Notes: generated by a model not told the origin, from the letters alone. DNA of 64,000 bases from Flavonifractor sp. An82 (GCF_002159265.1 NZ_NFHG01000003.1:124001-188000), one strand, 5' to 3'; shown: positions 26,735 to 35,903, numbered from the stretch's first letter. Numbers and translations are program-made.

Positions 26735-28117
26735 TTAGCTGCTCTCAGAGAGCTGCGTTGGAGCAGCTAACCGGGTTTTGGCCCATTTTTTTGAGTAGAG
26801 GAAGTAAACGCAATGGGGAATAGGAGCGACGTGCCCAATGATAAAGCTAATATTTACTCCCTGGTAACCGACAAAGTGGTTGAGCAAAAAGCCGCTGACA
26901 ATCTGCACCAGGCAGATGAACAAAAAGCCGTTGAGAAGAACAAAGCCCGCATGTCCGGAGCCGGTGGCCAGGCCGTGTATTGGAGTAAAGAAGCAGTACC
27001 CCCACATGCCCAGCAGTTCGATGCGGATCATGACTGCAGCCAGCTGGATGGTCTGCGGCTCACCGGAAAACAGGGAGCAAAACAGCGGGGCCTGCGTCTC
27101 AAAAAGCAACAACACCAAGGCGGTGATAGCCAGGTCAAAGGCAACTGTGCTATATACCACCTTTTTGGCCCGCTCCACCAGACCAGAACCCAGGCACTGG
27201 GCCACCATGGCCGAACAGGTGCCCTGTGTGCTGGAGAGAAACAGTACTCCCAGATCCCTCAGCTTGGTACTGACGCCATAGGCGGCGGAAATCTCCACTG
27301 CCGCATACTGGTTCATTAGCTTGTTTAGCACCAGGAAAGAGAGACCGTTGAGTACAAACTGCAGGGCTGATGGGACACCAATCTTGACCATTGCACGTCC
27401 ATCCTCGGCGGAGAACTTCATGGTATGCATCTTCACACCATACAGGTCGTGGTTGGCCAGAATGTAGGCCAACGCCCCCAGGCAGGAAGCTGCCTGGGCA
27501 CAAACAGTGGCGATGGCGACACCCTCCACCCCCATACGGAAAACCACCACCAAGAGCAGATCCAGCAGCACATTGGTGATGGCTGCCATGAGGATAAACA
27601 GTAAAGGCACCCGAGAGTTGCCCAGGGCCTTGATAATGGAGGTCAGGCCGTTATAACCAAAGATAAAGACCAGGCCCAGGGCGCAGATGCGGAAATAGGT
27701 CACCGCCTCGGCAAAAGCGGGAGGTCGGAGCAAGAGCATGATGGGGTTTGCCAGAACTGCCAGCACCAGGGAGAGCAGCAAACCGACAGCAAGGTTCAAG
27801 ATCACTGTGGTTTCGCTGGCCCGCACCCGCTCCTCTGTACAGCCCGCCCCGTAATACTGGGCAATCAGCGTGTTGCTCCCAAAGGAGAGGCCCATGGCCA
27901 GGAACGTGAGCAGGGTCATGATCATCCCACCGTTTGTGATGCCGGACAGAGCGTTGTCCCCGATGTACTGTCCGGCGACGGACATATCCACGATGCCATA
28001 CAGCGCCTGGAGCAGGCCGCCCACGATGACGGGGATGGAGAAACGAACCAGCCCCCAAGTAACACGTCCTTGGGTCAGATTCACTTGTCGATTGTCCGCT
28101 TGTTTCATGCGATGCAT
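26735..28117 (-). CDS. MATE-family multidrug/solute exporter
   Basis: 460 residues, 12 hydrophobic spans, MATE signature regions: LVRFSIPVIVGGLLQALYGIVDMSVAGQYIG at the start and a matching second half (KIGVPSALQFVLNGLSFLVL). Uses a Na+ or H+ gradient to expel cationic compounds in characterised members. ATG at 28117 with AAGGAGG. It follows the catabolic operon on the same strand, about 216 bp after the MFS gene with a hairpin between them, so it may be separately transcribed. Confidence 0.93.
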   Translation of the reverse strand: MHRMKQADNRQVNLTQGRVTWGLVRFSIPVIVGGLLQALYGIVDMSVAGQYIGDNALSGITNGGMIMTLLTFLAMGLSFGSNTLIAQYYGAGCTEERVRASETTVILNLAVGLLLSLVLAVLANPIMLLLRPPAFAEAVTYFRICALGLVFIFGYNGLTSIIKALGNSRVPLLFILMAAITNVLLDLLLVVVFRMGVEGVAIATVCAQAASCLGALAYILANHDLYGVKMHTMKFSAEDGRAMVKIGVPSALQFVLNGLSFLVLNKLMNQYAAVEISAAYGVSTKLRDLGVLFLSSTQGTCSAMVAQCLGSGLVERAKKVVYSTVAFDLAITALVLLLFETQAPLFCSLFSGEPQTIQLAAVMIRIELLGMWGYCFFTPIHGLATGSGHAGFVLLNGFLFICLVQIVSGFLLNHFVGYQGVNISFIIGHVAPIPHCVYFLYSKKWAKTRLAAPTQLSESS

Positions 28118-28257
28118 GCGTTCTGGACCTCCTTACTTCTTGTACCGGTAGCAAGATATCCAAAAAGACGGCCTGTGGCAAGGCATCGACCGTCTTCTTT
28201 ATTTTCCGAGCGCGTTTATATGTCGTCATATCCGATAGGAAATCTCCAACTATGCTG

Positions 28258-28292
28258 TGGCCCAGTAGCCCATGCCAGGCTACTGGGCCACT
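28258..28292 (-). terminator. Hairpin after the MFS gene
   Basis: GTGGCCCAGTAGCC (28258-28271) pairs perfectly with GGCTACTGGGCCAC (28279-28292). No T run follows, so it may be an attenuator or mRNA stabiliser rather than a strict terminator. Confidence 0.5.
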
Positions 28293-28333
28293 TATGATGA
28301 GAGAGAGGAAGCGAATGGGTATGGCGCCGCAGT

Positions 28334-29605
28334 TTAACCTTCCGATTTTTCAGCGGACGCCAATGCCTCGGGTGCGAGCTTGTCCCCTGCAGCAATAATC
28401 AAGATCAATCCAACGACCATTGCTGCCAGGAAAATCAGATAGGCCAGCTCGTATCCGCCGGTGGAGCTCAGAGAGTAGGAGGACGCATAGGAGGCAAATG
28501 CTTTGGTAAAGTTGTGAATAAAGGTGAAGCCGGCAAAGGCAGTCACATAGTTCTTCGGCCCTGCCAAGCTCAGGATATGGGAGCTGAACATGTTGTTGGT
28601 GGCGCCAAAGACGCCCAGAACCAGCAGGTAACTCAGAACCACGATGGCACTGCTGCCTCCACCGTAGAAGCAAATGATTAAAAATCCGATGATCTGGCAC
28701 CCGTTGACCAGCAGACTTGTCTTGACCGGGCCGATCTTCTGATCAATCACACCGGAGATGTTGCTGGCAACGAATTGAACGACGCCGCAGGCGGAAACGG
28801 CCGCCATAGCCATGGGCTCGGGTACGCCTCTGGAGAGCATATAAGTGACAGCAATTGTGATGAAACCAATTATGGCAAACATCGTCGCGCTCCAGCCCAG
28901 GGAGCCAAGCCACCACTTCTTGCAGCGCAGCATCTCTCGGGAGGTCCAGCCGCCCTTCTGGGTAGCCATGATCTTTTCCAGCTCTGCATCAACAGGCTTG
29001 TTGTCTGGCAGCAGGCCTACCTCCTGCGGCGTCTCACGCAGCCAGAAAATGCTGGAGACGCCGTATGCCACTAATAGCAGACCAGTGACAAGAGAAGCGG
29101 CCTTAACGTCAAAACTGCTGTTAAAAATATTAAATAGCGGTACCAAGACCAACGACGCTCCCAAACCACCGGAGGTAATGATACCCATAACAGTGCCCTT
29201 CTTCCGGGGAAACCACTTGGAGACCAGAATCATGGTTCCGCTCAGGGAAAACATATTACAGGTTACATTGACAATACCCACGCAAACGGCAATCAGGATG
29301 GGATCGCTGAACATAGGGCCCAACAACCAGGCCAGGCCGCAGATGATGGCCGAAATAACCAGCAGCCATTTGGCGCCAATTTTACGGGTGACTCCAGGGA
29401 TTGCAAGGAAAAGGAACGCTCCGATGATACCAGCGATGGTGGAACCGTTCAAAATAGGTACAGGGCTGATCTGATAGTAATCACAGATGGCATTGCGGTA
29501 GATATTTAAGCCGGACGAATTTACAAACCCAAGGAACACCCACGCAAGGAACCAGTTCACAACCTGGGAATATCCGAACAAAAAGCTTTTTTTAGCACCA
29601 GGCAT
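28334..29605 (-). CDS. MFS transporter (oxalate/formate antiporter-like)
   Basis: 423 residues, 12 predicted membrane segments in two halves. The ATG at 29605 is chosen because GGAGAG lies 6 nt before it and the mature N-terminus KKSFLFGYSQVVNWFLAWV begins the first span; an in-frame start at 29677 would add an unlikely leader. The pattern NIYRNAICDYYQISPVPILNG and GSLGWSATMFAIIGF resembles carboxylate-type MFS carriers. Its place in the thiolase-butyrate kinase operon suggests it imports the carboxylic acid the operon degrades. Confidence 0.85.
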   Translation of the reverse strand: MPGAKKSFLFGYSQVVNWFLAWVFLGFVNSSGLNIYRNAICDYYQISPVPILNGSTIAGIIGAFLFLAIPGVTRKIGAKWLLVISAIICGLAWLLGPMFSDPILIAVCVGIVNVTCNMFSLSGTMILVSKWFPRKKGTVMGIITSGGLGASLVLVPLFNIFNSSFDVKAASLVTGLLLVAYGVSSIFWLRETPQEVGLLPDNKPVDAELEKIMATQKGGWTSREMLRCKKWWLGSLGWSATMFAIIGFITIAVTYMLSRGVPEPMAMAAVSACGVVQFVASNISGVIDQKIGPVKTSLLVNGCQIIGFLIICFYGGGSSAIVVLSYLLVLGVFGATNNMFSSHILSLAGPKNYVTAFAGFTFIHNFTKAFASYASSYSLSSTGGYELAYLIFLAAMVVGLILIIAAGDKLAPEALASAEKSEG

Positions 29606-29682
29606 ATCCAACTCTCCAGTCCTCCCTGTTGAGATCACAGGGTGTAATGTATGGGGGCGGTTTAGCACCGCCCCCACGGGGA

Positions 29683-30486
29683 TTAGTGCTGCACTACCTT
29701 CTCAGAAGCGCCGTAGTAGTAGGTGGTGTGATCCGGCTCTCCGGGATCCTGGAAGTTCTTGACCTTCTCAATCAGAGCGTCAGTGGTGGTTGCACGGGCC
29801 ACGTCCTGGAGCATCACACGGATCACGGCCTCGGTGACCACCTCGTCGATGTTCTCATGCCAGCCCTCTTTCTGGGTCTGCACGCAGACGTAGGAGGCAT
29901 CCACGGGGACGATGGGGTTCAGCCAGTAGTCCTGCGCCACCAGGCAGGAGGTGTAGACCACGGAGTTCTGGGCGAAGCCGCAGAACACCACTGTGTTGCA
30001 GCCCAGCACACGCAGGAGCTGATCCAGGCCGGAGCAGGTGAAGGGATGCACGTGCCAGTTGTAGACAATGTAATCCCGCTTCTCGTCATAACCCATCTCA
30101 GGCATGACCTCGCAGCCCTTGCGGGTGAACTCGTTGGTGACAGGGTTCCACATTTTGGCATCCGGGAAGGCCGCATTCTGCTCCTTGGGCAGGTCGCCAT
30201 AGGAGGGCATGTAGGGCAGGGGCTTGGGGATGGCGTTGCAGAAGATGACGGGCAGGCCAGCCTCGTGGAAAGCGTCCACCAGCTTACGGCAGTTGTCCAC
30301 CATGCCGCAGGCCTTGATGCCGTCGGCGGCGTGGGGGCCCCAGTTGGGGATGAACATACCCTCGCCGGCCAGGCCGCGCTGCATGTGGTTCAGTACCAGA
30401 GCAGGTCTGCCGACGATCTCAAAATTGGCATGCTCCTTGCGCAGATACTTTACGGAAGGATGCTCGATTTTCTTGACTTCACTCAT
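29683..30486 (-). CDS. Isochorismatase-like protein lacking the catalytic triad
   Basis: 267 residues with the cysteine-hydrolase (isochorismatase) fold: PALVLNHMQRG, a central helix set, then YIVYNWHVHPFTCSGLDQLL and TVVFCGFAQNSVVYTS. In active members these three places hold Asp, Lys and Cys. Here they are Asn33, Asn143 and Ser175, so all three catalytic residues are replaced while the frame and fold motifs are intact. It is probably a non-hydrolytic binding or regulatory protein, or uses other chemistry. It lies between butyrate kinase and the MFS transporter in one operon. Confidence 0.8.
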   Translation of the reverse strand: MSEVKKIEHPSVKYLRKEHANFEIVGRPALVLNHMQRGLAGEGMFIPNWGPHAADGIKACGMVDNCRKLVDAFHEAGLPVIFCNAIPKPLPYMPSYGDLPKEQNAAFPDAKMWNPVTNEFTRKGCEVMPEMGYDEKRDYIVYNWHVHPFTCSGLDQLLRVLGCNTVVFCGFAQNSVVYTSCLVAQDYWLNPIVPVDASYVCVQTQKEGWHENIDEVVTEAVIRVMLQDVARATTTDALIEKVKNFQDPGEPDHTTYYYGASEKVVQH

Positions 30487-30545
30487 GGGTAATTCCTCCT
30501 AATAATAATGATTTTTATTAAGCGAAAGCTTCGCCAATAAACTGG

Positions 30546-31622
30546 TTAAGTTTTGTCCGGGCTTACATATATTTTGGCCTGCTCCTCACCCCGGAGAACA
30601 CGCAGGCCGCCCAGGGCCAGGGATTTCATCTCATCCTCCCCCGCGTAAACCACTACAGGGGCAATAAAGGAGACATATCGTTCAATCCGGCTGGTAACAT
30701 ACTTGGAATATGCAATACCTCCCGTAAGCAAAATGGCGTCCACCTTGCCGCACACATCGGGGGCAATCTTGCCGATATTTTTAGCGATGTTGAGAATCAT
30801 AGCATCATAAACAAGCTTGGCATGTTCATCGCCGCGCTCTATCATCTTCTCTACATCGCGGCTGTCTGTAGTGCCCAGGTGGGCTATGAGGCCTCCCCGA
30901 CTTTTTACAATCTTCATCATCGCTTTCTGGGTCATCCCATCCTGAAAGCAGTCAGCGATAACGTCGAACATGGGCAGGCCACCAGACCGCTCGGGAGAAA
31001 AGGGCCCCTCCTCATCGGGGATACAATCAACAATTTTTCCATCTTGATGTAGGTTGACTGTAATACCACCTCCCAGATGGGCCACAATGACGGTGATATC
31101 CCGATAACCTTTACCCTGCTCCCGCGCGTAACGCATAGCGGCAGCCCGAGTGTTCAAGTTGTGCCCCATTCCCTTGCGGCGGTGGACAGGCAGGCCGGTG
31201 ATCCTATTGATAGGCAACATTTCGTCCACAGTAACACCGTCGTAGATATAGGCGGGAATGCCCAGCTGGAGGCTGATGGAGCGGGCGATCATGGCACCCA
31301 CATTGGAAGCGTGCTCGTTCTGAGGTTTGTGCTCCAACTGCCACACCATGTCGTCATTGACCTCATAGGCACCAGCCTCAATGGGTGTCAGCAGTCCGCC
31401 TCGGGAGACGATAGCGGTGAGGGAGTCCAGGGGGATATTGTGCTTTTTCAAGCACTCCAGCACCAGATCCCGGCGGAACTTATACTGGTCGGCCACGTGC
31501 TCGAAGGGCGCCAGCTCCTCCAACGTGTGAACGATTGATTCGTTAAAAATCGGATTCTCCCCATCAAACACGGCGATTTTGGTGGAGGTGGATCCAGGGT
31601 TCAAAATAAGCAGTCTTTCCAT
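30546..31622 (-). CDS. buk: Butyrate kinase
   Basis: Acetokinase-family enzyme converting butyryl phosphate (or a related acyl phosphate) and ADP to the acid and ATP. 358 residues, normal length. The N-terminal LLILNPGSTSTKIAVFD is the phosphate-binding loop; VIVAHLGGGITV and the C-terminal ILLTGGIAYSKYV ... VYAGEDEMKSLALGG are diagnostic. It begins 12 bp after ptb, with which it forms the ATP-yielding Ptb-Buk pair. Because the operon starts with thiolase and a DUF35 protein, the physiological acyl group may be something other than butyrate. Confidence 0.95.
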   Translation of the reverse strand: MERLLILNPGSTSTKIAVFDGENPIFNESIVHTLEELAPFEHVADQYKFRRDLVLECLKKHNIPLDSLTAIVSRGGLLTPIEAGAYEVNDDMVWQLEHKPQNEHASNVGAMIARSISLQLGIPAYIYDGVTVDEMLPINRITGLPVHRRKGMGHNLNTRAAAMRYAREQGKGYRDITVIVAHLGGGITVNLHQDGKIVDCIPDEEGPFSPERSGGLPMFDVIADCFQDGMTQKAMMKIVKSRGGLIAHLGTTDSRDVEKMIERGDEHAKLVYDAMILNIAKNIGKIAPDVCGKVDAILLTGGIAYSKYVTSRIERYVSFIAPVVVYAGEDEMKSLALGGLRVLRGEEQAKIYVSPDKT

Positions 31623-31634
31623 CCAATTCTCCTC

Positions 31635-32543
31635 TTACTTTTGGGCGGCAACGGCACTGATCACAATGGACAGATACTTTTCCTCGGGAGAGGATCCCCG
31701 GCTGGTCATCACGATGGGGCACTTGGCACCCACGATAAACCCGGCCATCTTGGCCCCGCAGGTGACGGTGAGCATCTTGCCCATGATGTTGCCGGCGTGG
31801 ATGTTGGGGGCCACCAGCACGTCACAGTCGCCGGCACAGGGGCTCTGGAAGCCCTTGAAGTCAGCAATCTCCTTACTCATGGCACAGTCGTAGGAGATTG
31901 GGCCCTCCACGATGCAGCCGGTGATCTCCCCCCGCTGGTTCATCTGCTTGAGGGCGTCGCCCTCCACGGTCTCGGGCATCTTGGGGTTGAGCTTCTCCAC
32001 GCAGGCCAGCACCCCCACCTTGGGGCAGTCGTAGCCCATGGCCCGCAGGGCGCCCACCGTGTTCTCGATGATGGCCTTCTTCTGCTCCAGGGTGGGGTAG
32101 GTCACCATGCCGCCGTCCACGGGGACAATGAGCTTGTGATAGGAGGGCACCTCAAAGGCGGTAAAGTGGCTCATAACGCCGCCGCCGCCCAGGCCGCTCT
32201 CCTTGTTGACCACGGCCTTGAGGAGGACAGAGGTGTCCAGTTTCCCCTTCATCAGGAAGTGGGCCTTTCCCTCCCGGACCAGGGAGACCGCCTTGCGGGC
32301 GGATTCCGCCAGATCGGGCACGTCGTAAATATCCTCCTCGGGGACAGTGGCGCCAAACTCCTTCAGCGCCTCGTCAATGACGGCCTTGTCCCCCACCAGG
32401 ACGGGGGTGCAGATCCCCTCCTTCCGGGCCTTTAGTACGGCCTCAATCGTGTGGGAGTCCCCGGCGGCTGCCACCGCCATGCGGGCGGCGGCATACTTGC
32501 TTTTGGCTGCGGCAATCAGTTCGTCAAAGGTCTTATAAACCAT
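31635..32543 (-). CDS. ptb: Phosphate butyryltransferase
   Basis: Converts butyryl-CoA and phosphate to butyryl phosphate and CoA. 302 residues of the PTA/PTB family: FDELIAAAKSKYAAARMAVAAAGD at the start, LMKGKLDTSVLLKAVVNKESGL in the middle, and VLVAPNIHAGNIMGKMLT with GSSPEEKYLSI near the end. It is second-to-third in the operon, 25 bp after the DUF35 gene, and hands its product to butyrate kinase downstream. Confidence 0.95.
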   Translation of the reverse strand: MVYKTFDELIAAAKSKYAAARMAVAAAGDSHTIEAVLKARKEGICTPVLVGDKAVIDEALKEFGATVPEEDIYDVPDLAESARKAVSLVREGKAHFLMKGKLDTSVLLKAVVNKESGLGGGGVMSHFTAFEVPSYHKLIVPVDGGMVTYPTLEQKKAIIENTVGALRAMGYDCPKVGVLACVEKLNPKMPETVEGDALKQMNQRGEITGCIVEGPISYDCAMSKEIADFKGFQSPCAGDCDVLVAPNIHAGNIMGKMLTVTCGAKMAGFIVGAKCPIVMTSRGSSPEEKYLSIVISAVAAQK

Positions 32544-32568
32544 GGGTCTGTTCTCCTTTTCCTCTGAT

Positions 32569-32973
32569 TTACTCCTTTACCAAGTCGTAAACCACAATCT
32601 TGAAGCCATCCCGGGGGAAAATGGATGCTTGCACAGGGAGGGGCAGACTCTTCCTGGCCTCATCGGCCATTTCCGGAGTGATCCCCCGGACGATTGCGCA
32701 CAGCTCCGCCCCCTCTTCGGTGGTCACGTTGCCCATCACATAGGGCTTGAATACCTCATTTTGGGCGCCGGTCATCCCGGACGGCTCGATGAATGAGGTG
32801 ACCTGCCCTCTGCCGCTCATCTCGATCCACTCCATTTCAAAGTGGCCGCAGGCAGTGCAGGCAATCCTGGGGGGAAACTCCACCGAGCCGCACTTCGGGC
32901 ATTTACGGCCCATGATCCTGCCTGCCTCCAGTTCATCATAGAAACGCTTGACAATCGATTCCATTTTTCTCAT
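32569..32973 (-). CDS. Zn-ribbon OB-fold (DUF35) thiolase-partner protein
   Basis: 134 residues. An N-terminal helix (MRKMESIVKRFYDELEAG) precedes a rubredoxin-like zinc ribbon with CPKCG (about 28-32) and CTACG (about 42-46), then an OB fold. DUF35 proteins bind acyl-CoA and form complexes with the adjacent thiolase or HMG-CoA synthase, channelling the intermediate. Here it lies 13 bp after the thiolase gene, as expected. The ATG at 32973 is preferred over a GTG three codons upstream. Confidence 0.88.
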   Translation of the reverse strand: MRKMESIVKRFYDELEAGRIMGRKCPKCGSVEFPPRIACTACGHFEMEWIEMSGRGQVTSFIEPSGMTGAQNEVFKPYVMGNVTTEEGAELCAIVRGITPEMADEARKSLPLPVQASIFPRDGFKIVVYDLVKE

Positions 32974-32985
32974 GGCGCACACCCC

Positions 32986-34269
32986 TCACTCCGCTGTTCT
33001 CAGAATCTCTACACAGATGTTTTGACCGCCGCCGAAGCCCCGCAGCATGGTAGTCTTTGGGATCTTCTTCATCTGGTTCGTCCCCGCCTGGCCCCGCATC
33101 TGTTTGACGGCCTCATACACATCCGCAAGGCCGGAGGCGGCATGGGCGTGGCCAAAGTGGCAGCGTCCGCCGTTGGTATTCAGGGGCTTGTCCCCGTTAA
33201 TCTCCACCCGGCCATCCAGAATGTATTTCCACCCCTGGCCCTCGGGGATATAGCCGCTCACCTCTGCGCCCAGCAGCGCCGAGGAGAGGAAGAAATCCTG
33301 GCAGAGGAGCAGATCAACGTCCTCCGCCGTGATCCCAGCGAAGGCGTAAGCCTGATCCACAGCGATCTTAGTGGCCCGGGTCTCCATATGGGGGTGGATG
33401 GCATCCAGCACACAGTTGCCCACACCGATGACCTCGATGGGGGTCTGCTTGAACTGATAGGCCAGCTCCGTGGGACAGACCACGCAGGCGGCGGCGCCGT
33501 CGGCCCGGGCCTCCATGCTCTGCTTTCTCAAATACTGGGACAGCATGGGGTTATAGTCCGGGGACTTCATGTAGTCCAGCACATTATCGAAGCCCGCCTT
33601 TTCCGCCAGTGTCTCAAAGGTTTCCCGGCGGTAACCCAAGGGGTTGTTTGCGGCGTTGCGGCGGAAGGTGACCGCCAGCACGTTGAGCACCTCGTCAATC
33701 TGCTCCGGTGTGAGGCCGTTCTCCTTGATGTACTGGTCGATATAGTCGTCATACTGCATAAACGGGCCGGCGGCGAAGTGCCTGGTGTAGGCCCGGTCAT
33801 ACACAGTGCTCACGCGGGCGGCAAACTCAGCGGTGGTAAAAGGTTTGCGGAAGTGGGCGGGCATACCGGGGACGAAGTTGTCCAGGCCCATCTCCACGCC
33901 CCCCGTCAGCACAAAGTCGTACTTTCCCGAAGCTACCGCCTGCACCGCCAGATCCAGGGCGGCGTAACCCGTACAGCAGGCCTCTGAATGGGCATAGGAG
34001 CCCAACCCCCTGGTGCCGAACCAGTCATTGACCTGTACATTGGCTGAGGAGTGGTCAGAGGATTGGACGGCATTCCCCTGGCCGTGGAAATAGGCCTGGA
34101 TCATGCCGGGGTTGATCCCCGCATCCTCCATGGACTCGATGGCCGCATAGCCAAAGAGCTCCGACTCAGTCAGCCCCATCGTCTCCGGGTTTTTCAGCGT
34201 ATTGGTAAACGGCGTGCAGCCCACGCCAATGATTGATACGCCGCGGCTATATTTTCCGACTTTGCTCAT
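32986..34269 (-). CDS. Thiolase-family acyltransferase
   Basis: 427 residues. The nucleophile region is SEACCTGYAALDLA (near residue 92), and the C-terminal catalytic region HFGHAHAASGLADVYEA carries the His of the GHxxxxxG motif. It resembles the SCP-x/acetyl-CoA acetyltransferase branch that pairs with DUF35 proteins. It should cleave a beta-ketoacyl-CoA with CoA, feeding the acyl-CoA to Ptb-Buk. First gene of the operon: ATG at 34269 with GGAGGTG upstream and a -24/-12 promoter about 65 nt before it. Confidence 0.9.
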   Translation of the reverse strand: MSKVGKYSRGVSIIGVGCTPFTNTLKNPETMGLTESELFGYAAIESMEDAGINPGMIQAYFHGQGNAVQSSDHSSANVQVNDWFGTRGLGSYAHSEACCTGYAALDLAVQAVASGKYDFVLTGGVEMGLDNFVPGMPAHFRKPFTTAEFAARVSTVYDRAYTRHFAAGPFMQYDDYIDQYIKENGLTPEQIDEVLNVLAVTFRRNAANNPLGYRRETFETLAEKAGFDNVLDYMKSPDYNPMLSQYLRKQSMEARADGAAACVVCPTELAYQFKQTPIEVIGVGNCVLDAIHPHMETRATKIAVDQAYAFAGITAEDVDLLLCQDFFLSSALLGAEVSGYIPEGQGWKYILDGRVEINGDKPLNTNGGRCHFGHAHAASGLADVYEAVKQMRGQAGTNQMKKIPKTTMLRGFGGGQNICVEILRTAE

Positions 34270-34332
34270 ACAGCACCTCCAAAAATTCAACGTGGAAAGC
34301 ATCGTGTTTCATGTCTGCTGCCCCGTATAAAC

Positions 34333-34348
34333 GCAAAGGGTATGCCAA
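34333..34348 (-). promoter_or_regulatory. Sigma-54 (-24/-12) promoter of the thiolase operon
   Basis: On the minus strand TTGGCATACCCTTTGC runs from 34348 to 34333: TTGGC at -24, TTGC at -12, with exactly 10 nt between the invariant GG and GC. It faces the thiolase gene, and a sigma-54 activator is encoded immediately upstream. Spacing and both elements match the consensus closely. Confidence 0.85.
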
Positions 34349-34433
34349 ACTGCGGTTTGACCCATTTGTTTGGCTGTTTACACAATCGGCGCCTCACTCT
34401 ATTATGCATTGTGCCTATAACTTTATAAAAAAG

Positions 34434-34470
34434 CGGGAGCCCAGGGATTTTCTGTCACCCTGGACTCCCG
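34434..34470 (-). terminator. Terminator of the sigma-54 activator gene
   Basis: CGGGAGTCCAGGG pairs with CCCTGGGCTCCCG (13-bp arms, one mismatch), followed on the minus strand by CTTTTTTATA. It isolates the activator gene from the sigma-54 promoter downstream. Confidence 0.85.
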
Positions 34471-34523
34471 AAAAAGGGATCGGCGTCGTGTATATTTTTT
34501 TACACTTTTTATACATGTAAAGT

Positions 34524-35903
34524 TTACGCTTTACAGTTCTTTCGCTTTTTCAGCCGGTTGTATATGGTAGCACGGCTCACCCCCAGTTCCCTGGCGGTTT
34601 TCGCCACATTGTGACCGTTCTGCTCCAGCAAGGCATCCATGCGGGCATAGGCATCTGTCTGCTTCCCGGGCATTGTCGTCTGCGGCGTTTGGGCAGCGGG
34701 AGGCTCATAGTCGATGGACTGCTCCAGTTCCCGCTGCACGGCACTGGCACTGACCTGCTGGCCGCGGTACTTAATATCCAAGCGGCTGAGGATGTTGCGC
34801 AGCTCCCGCACATTCCCCGGCCAGCGGTACTGCATAAGAACCCTTAGGGCATCCTCCCCCAGTGTAAACTCCAGTTGCTCACGCTGCTTTAGATTCTCTA
34901 CCAACAGAGGTATGTCTGTGGCCCGGTCTCGGAGGGGTGGTACATGGATTTCAAAGGCCGCCAAGCGGTAGTAGAGATCTGAGCGGAACTTGCCCTCACG
35001 GCAAAGCTGCCGTAAGTCGGCGTTGGTGGAGGATATAAGCCTGGCCTTGAGAGGTACAAGCCTGGTTCCGCCGATGCGCTCGAATTCCTTTTCCTCCAGC
35101 ACCCGAAGCAGCTTGCTTTGTAGCCGCAGATCCATCTCTCCAATTTCGTCCAGTAGTATGGATCCATTACTGGCCAGCTCAAATTTGCCAATTTTCGTGG
35201 CCTGAGCCCCTGTGAACGCCCCTTTTTCATGGCCGAAAAGCTCAGATTCCAGCAAATTATCAGGGATGGCAGAGCAGTTGATTTTAATGCAGGGGGTCCA
35301 GACATGGCGGTTCACCTCCGCATGGATGGCATTAGCCAGGATTTCTTTACCCGTTCCCGTCTCCCCGATGAGCAGCACCGGGCGCATGGATTGGGCGGCC
35401 AGCCGGCACTGCTGAATCACATCCTTAGCCGCTTGGCTTTCCCCGATGTAATCGGCAAACGTGTAGCTGGTGGCAAGCCGGGAGACGGTATTATAGTTAT
35501 CTACCTCGGCGCCGTGAGTCTCTGGCAGCTTGGCAATAATCTGTTTCAGGTTCGTCAGATTTTTGAACAGGACAGTAGATAGCGCCCCAATTACCTGAGA
35601 GTCACAGCAGATGGGGAAAATGTTCACCAGACATTTGCGCCCCTCCACCACATCGATCACGCCCAGCTGTGCCCGCCCGCTCTCCAGAGTGGTGTGGAAC
35701 TTTGCGCCCGGATTGATCTCCCAGTAATATTTGCCTGCAATCTCCTCCAGGGCTAAACCCCGCAGGGCCAGAGAGCCCTTTGTGTTGTACACAAAGCGCC
35801 CATCCCGATCCACGATTACTGCGGCGTCAAAGGCCTTTTCCAACAGCTCATCCATCAAACCGCCCCGCGTACGCATCTGCTGCTCCGTCATCTCAATGTG
35901 CAT
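34524..35903 (-). CDS. Sigma-54-dependent activator with PAS sensor and Fis HTH
   Basis: 459 residues. N-terminal PAS domain (about 20-130: DELLEKAFDAAVIVDRDGRFVYNTKG), central AAA+ sigma-54 interaction domain with Walker A GETGTGKEILANAIH (about 190), the sigma-54 contact loop ESELFGHEKGAFTGA, Walker B ILLDEIGEMDLRLQ and the WPGNVRELRN motif, and a C-terminal Fis helix-turn-helix (NVAKTARELGVSRATIYNRLKK). No receiver or membrane domain, so it should sense a small intracellular ligand. The ATG at 35903 matches the start of the duplicated fragment. The adjacent -24/-12 promoter is the obvious target. Confidence 0.93.
   Translation of the reverse strand: MHIEMTEQQMRTRGGLMDELLEKAFDAAVIVDRDGRFVYNTKGSLALRGLALEEIAGKYYWEINPGAKFHTTLESGRAQLGVIDVVEGRKCLVNIFPICCDSQVIGALSTVLFKNLTNLKQIIAKLPETHGAEVDNYNTVSRLATSYTFADYIGESQAAKDVIQQCRLAAQSMRPVLLIGETGTGKEILANAIHAEVNRHVWTPCIKINCSAIPDNLLESELFGHEKGAFTGAQATKIGKFELASNGSILLDEIGEMDLRLQSKLLRVLEEKEFERIGGTRLVPLKARLISSTNADLRQLCREGKFRSDLYYRLAAFEIHVPPLRDRATDIPLLVENLKQREQLEFTLGEDALRVLMQYRWPGNVRELRNILSRLDIKYRGQQVSASAVQRELEQSIDYEPPAAQTPQTTMPGKQTDAYARMDALLEQNGHNVAKTARELGVSRATIYNRLKKRKNCKA

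Noticed and set aside
27150-27503. Open frames opposite or out of phase with MATE and MFS genes
   Set aside because: Shadows without ribosome sites or domain content.
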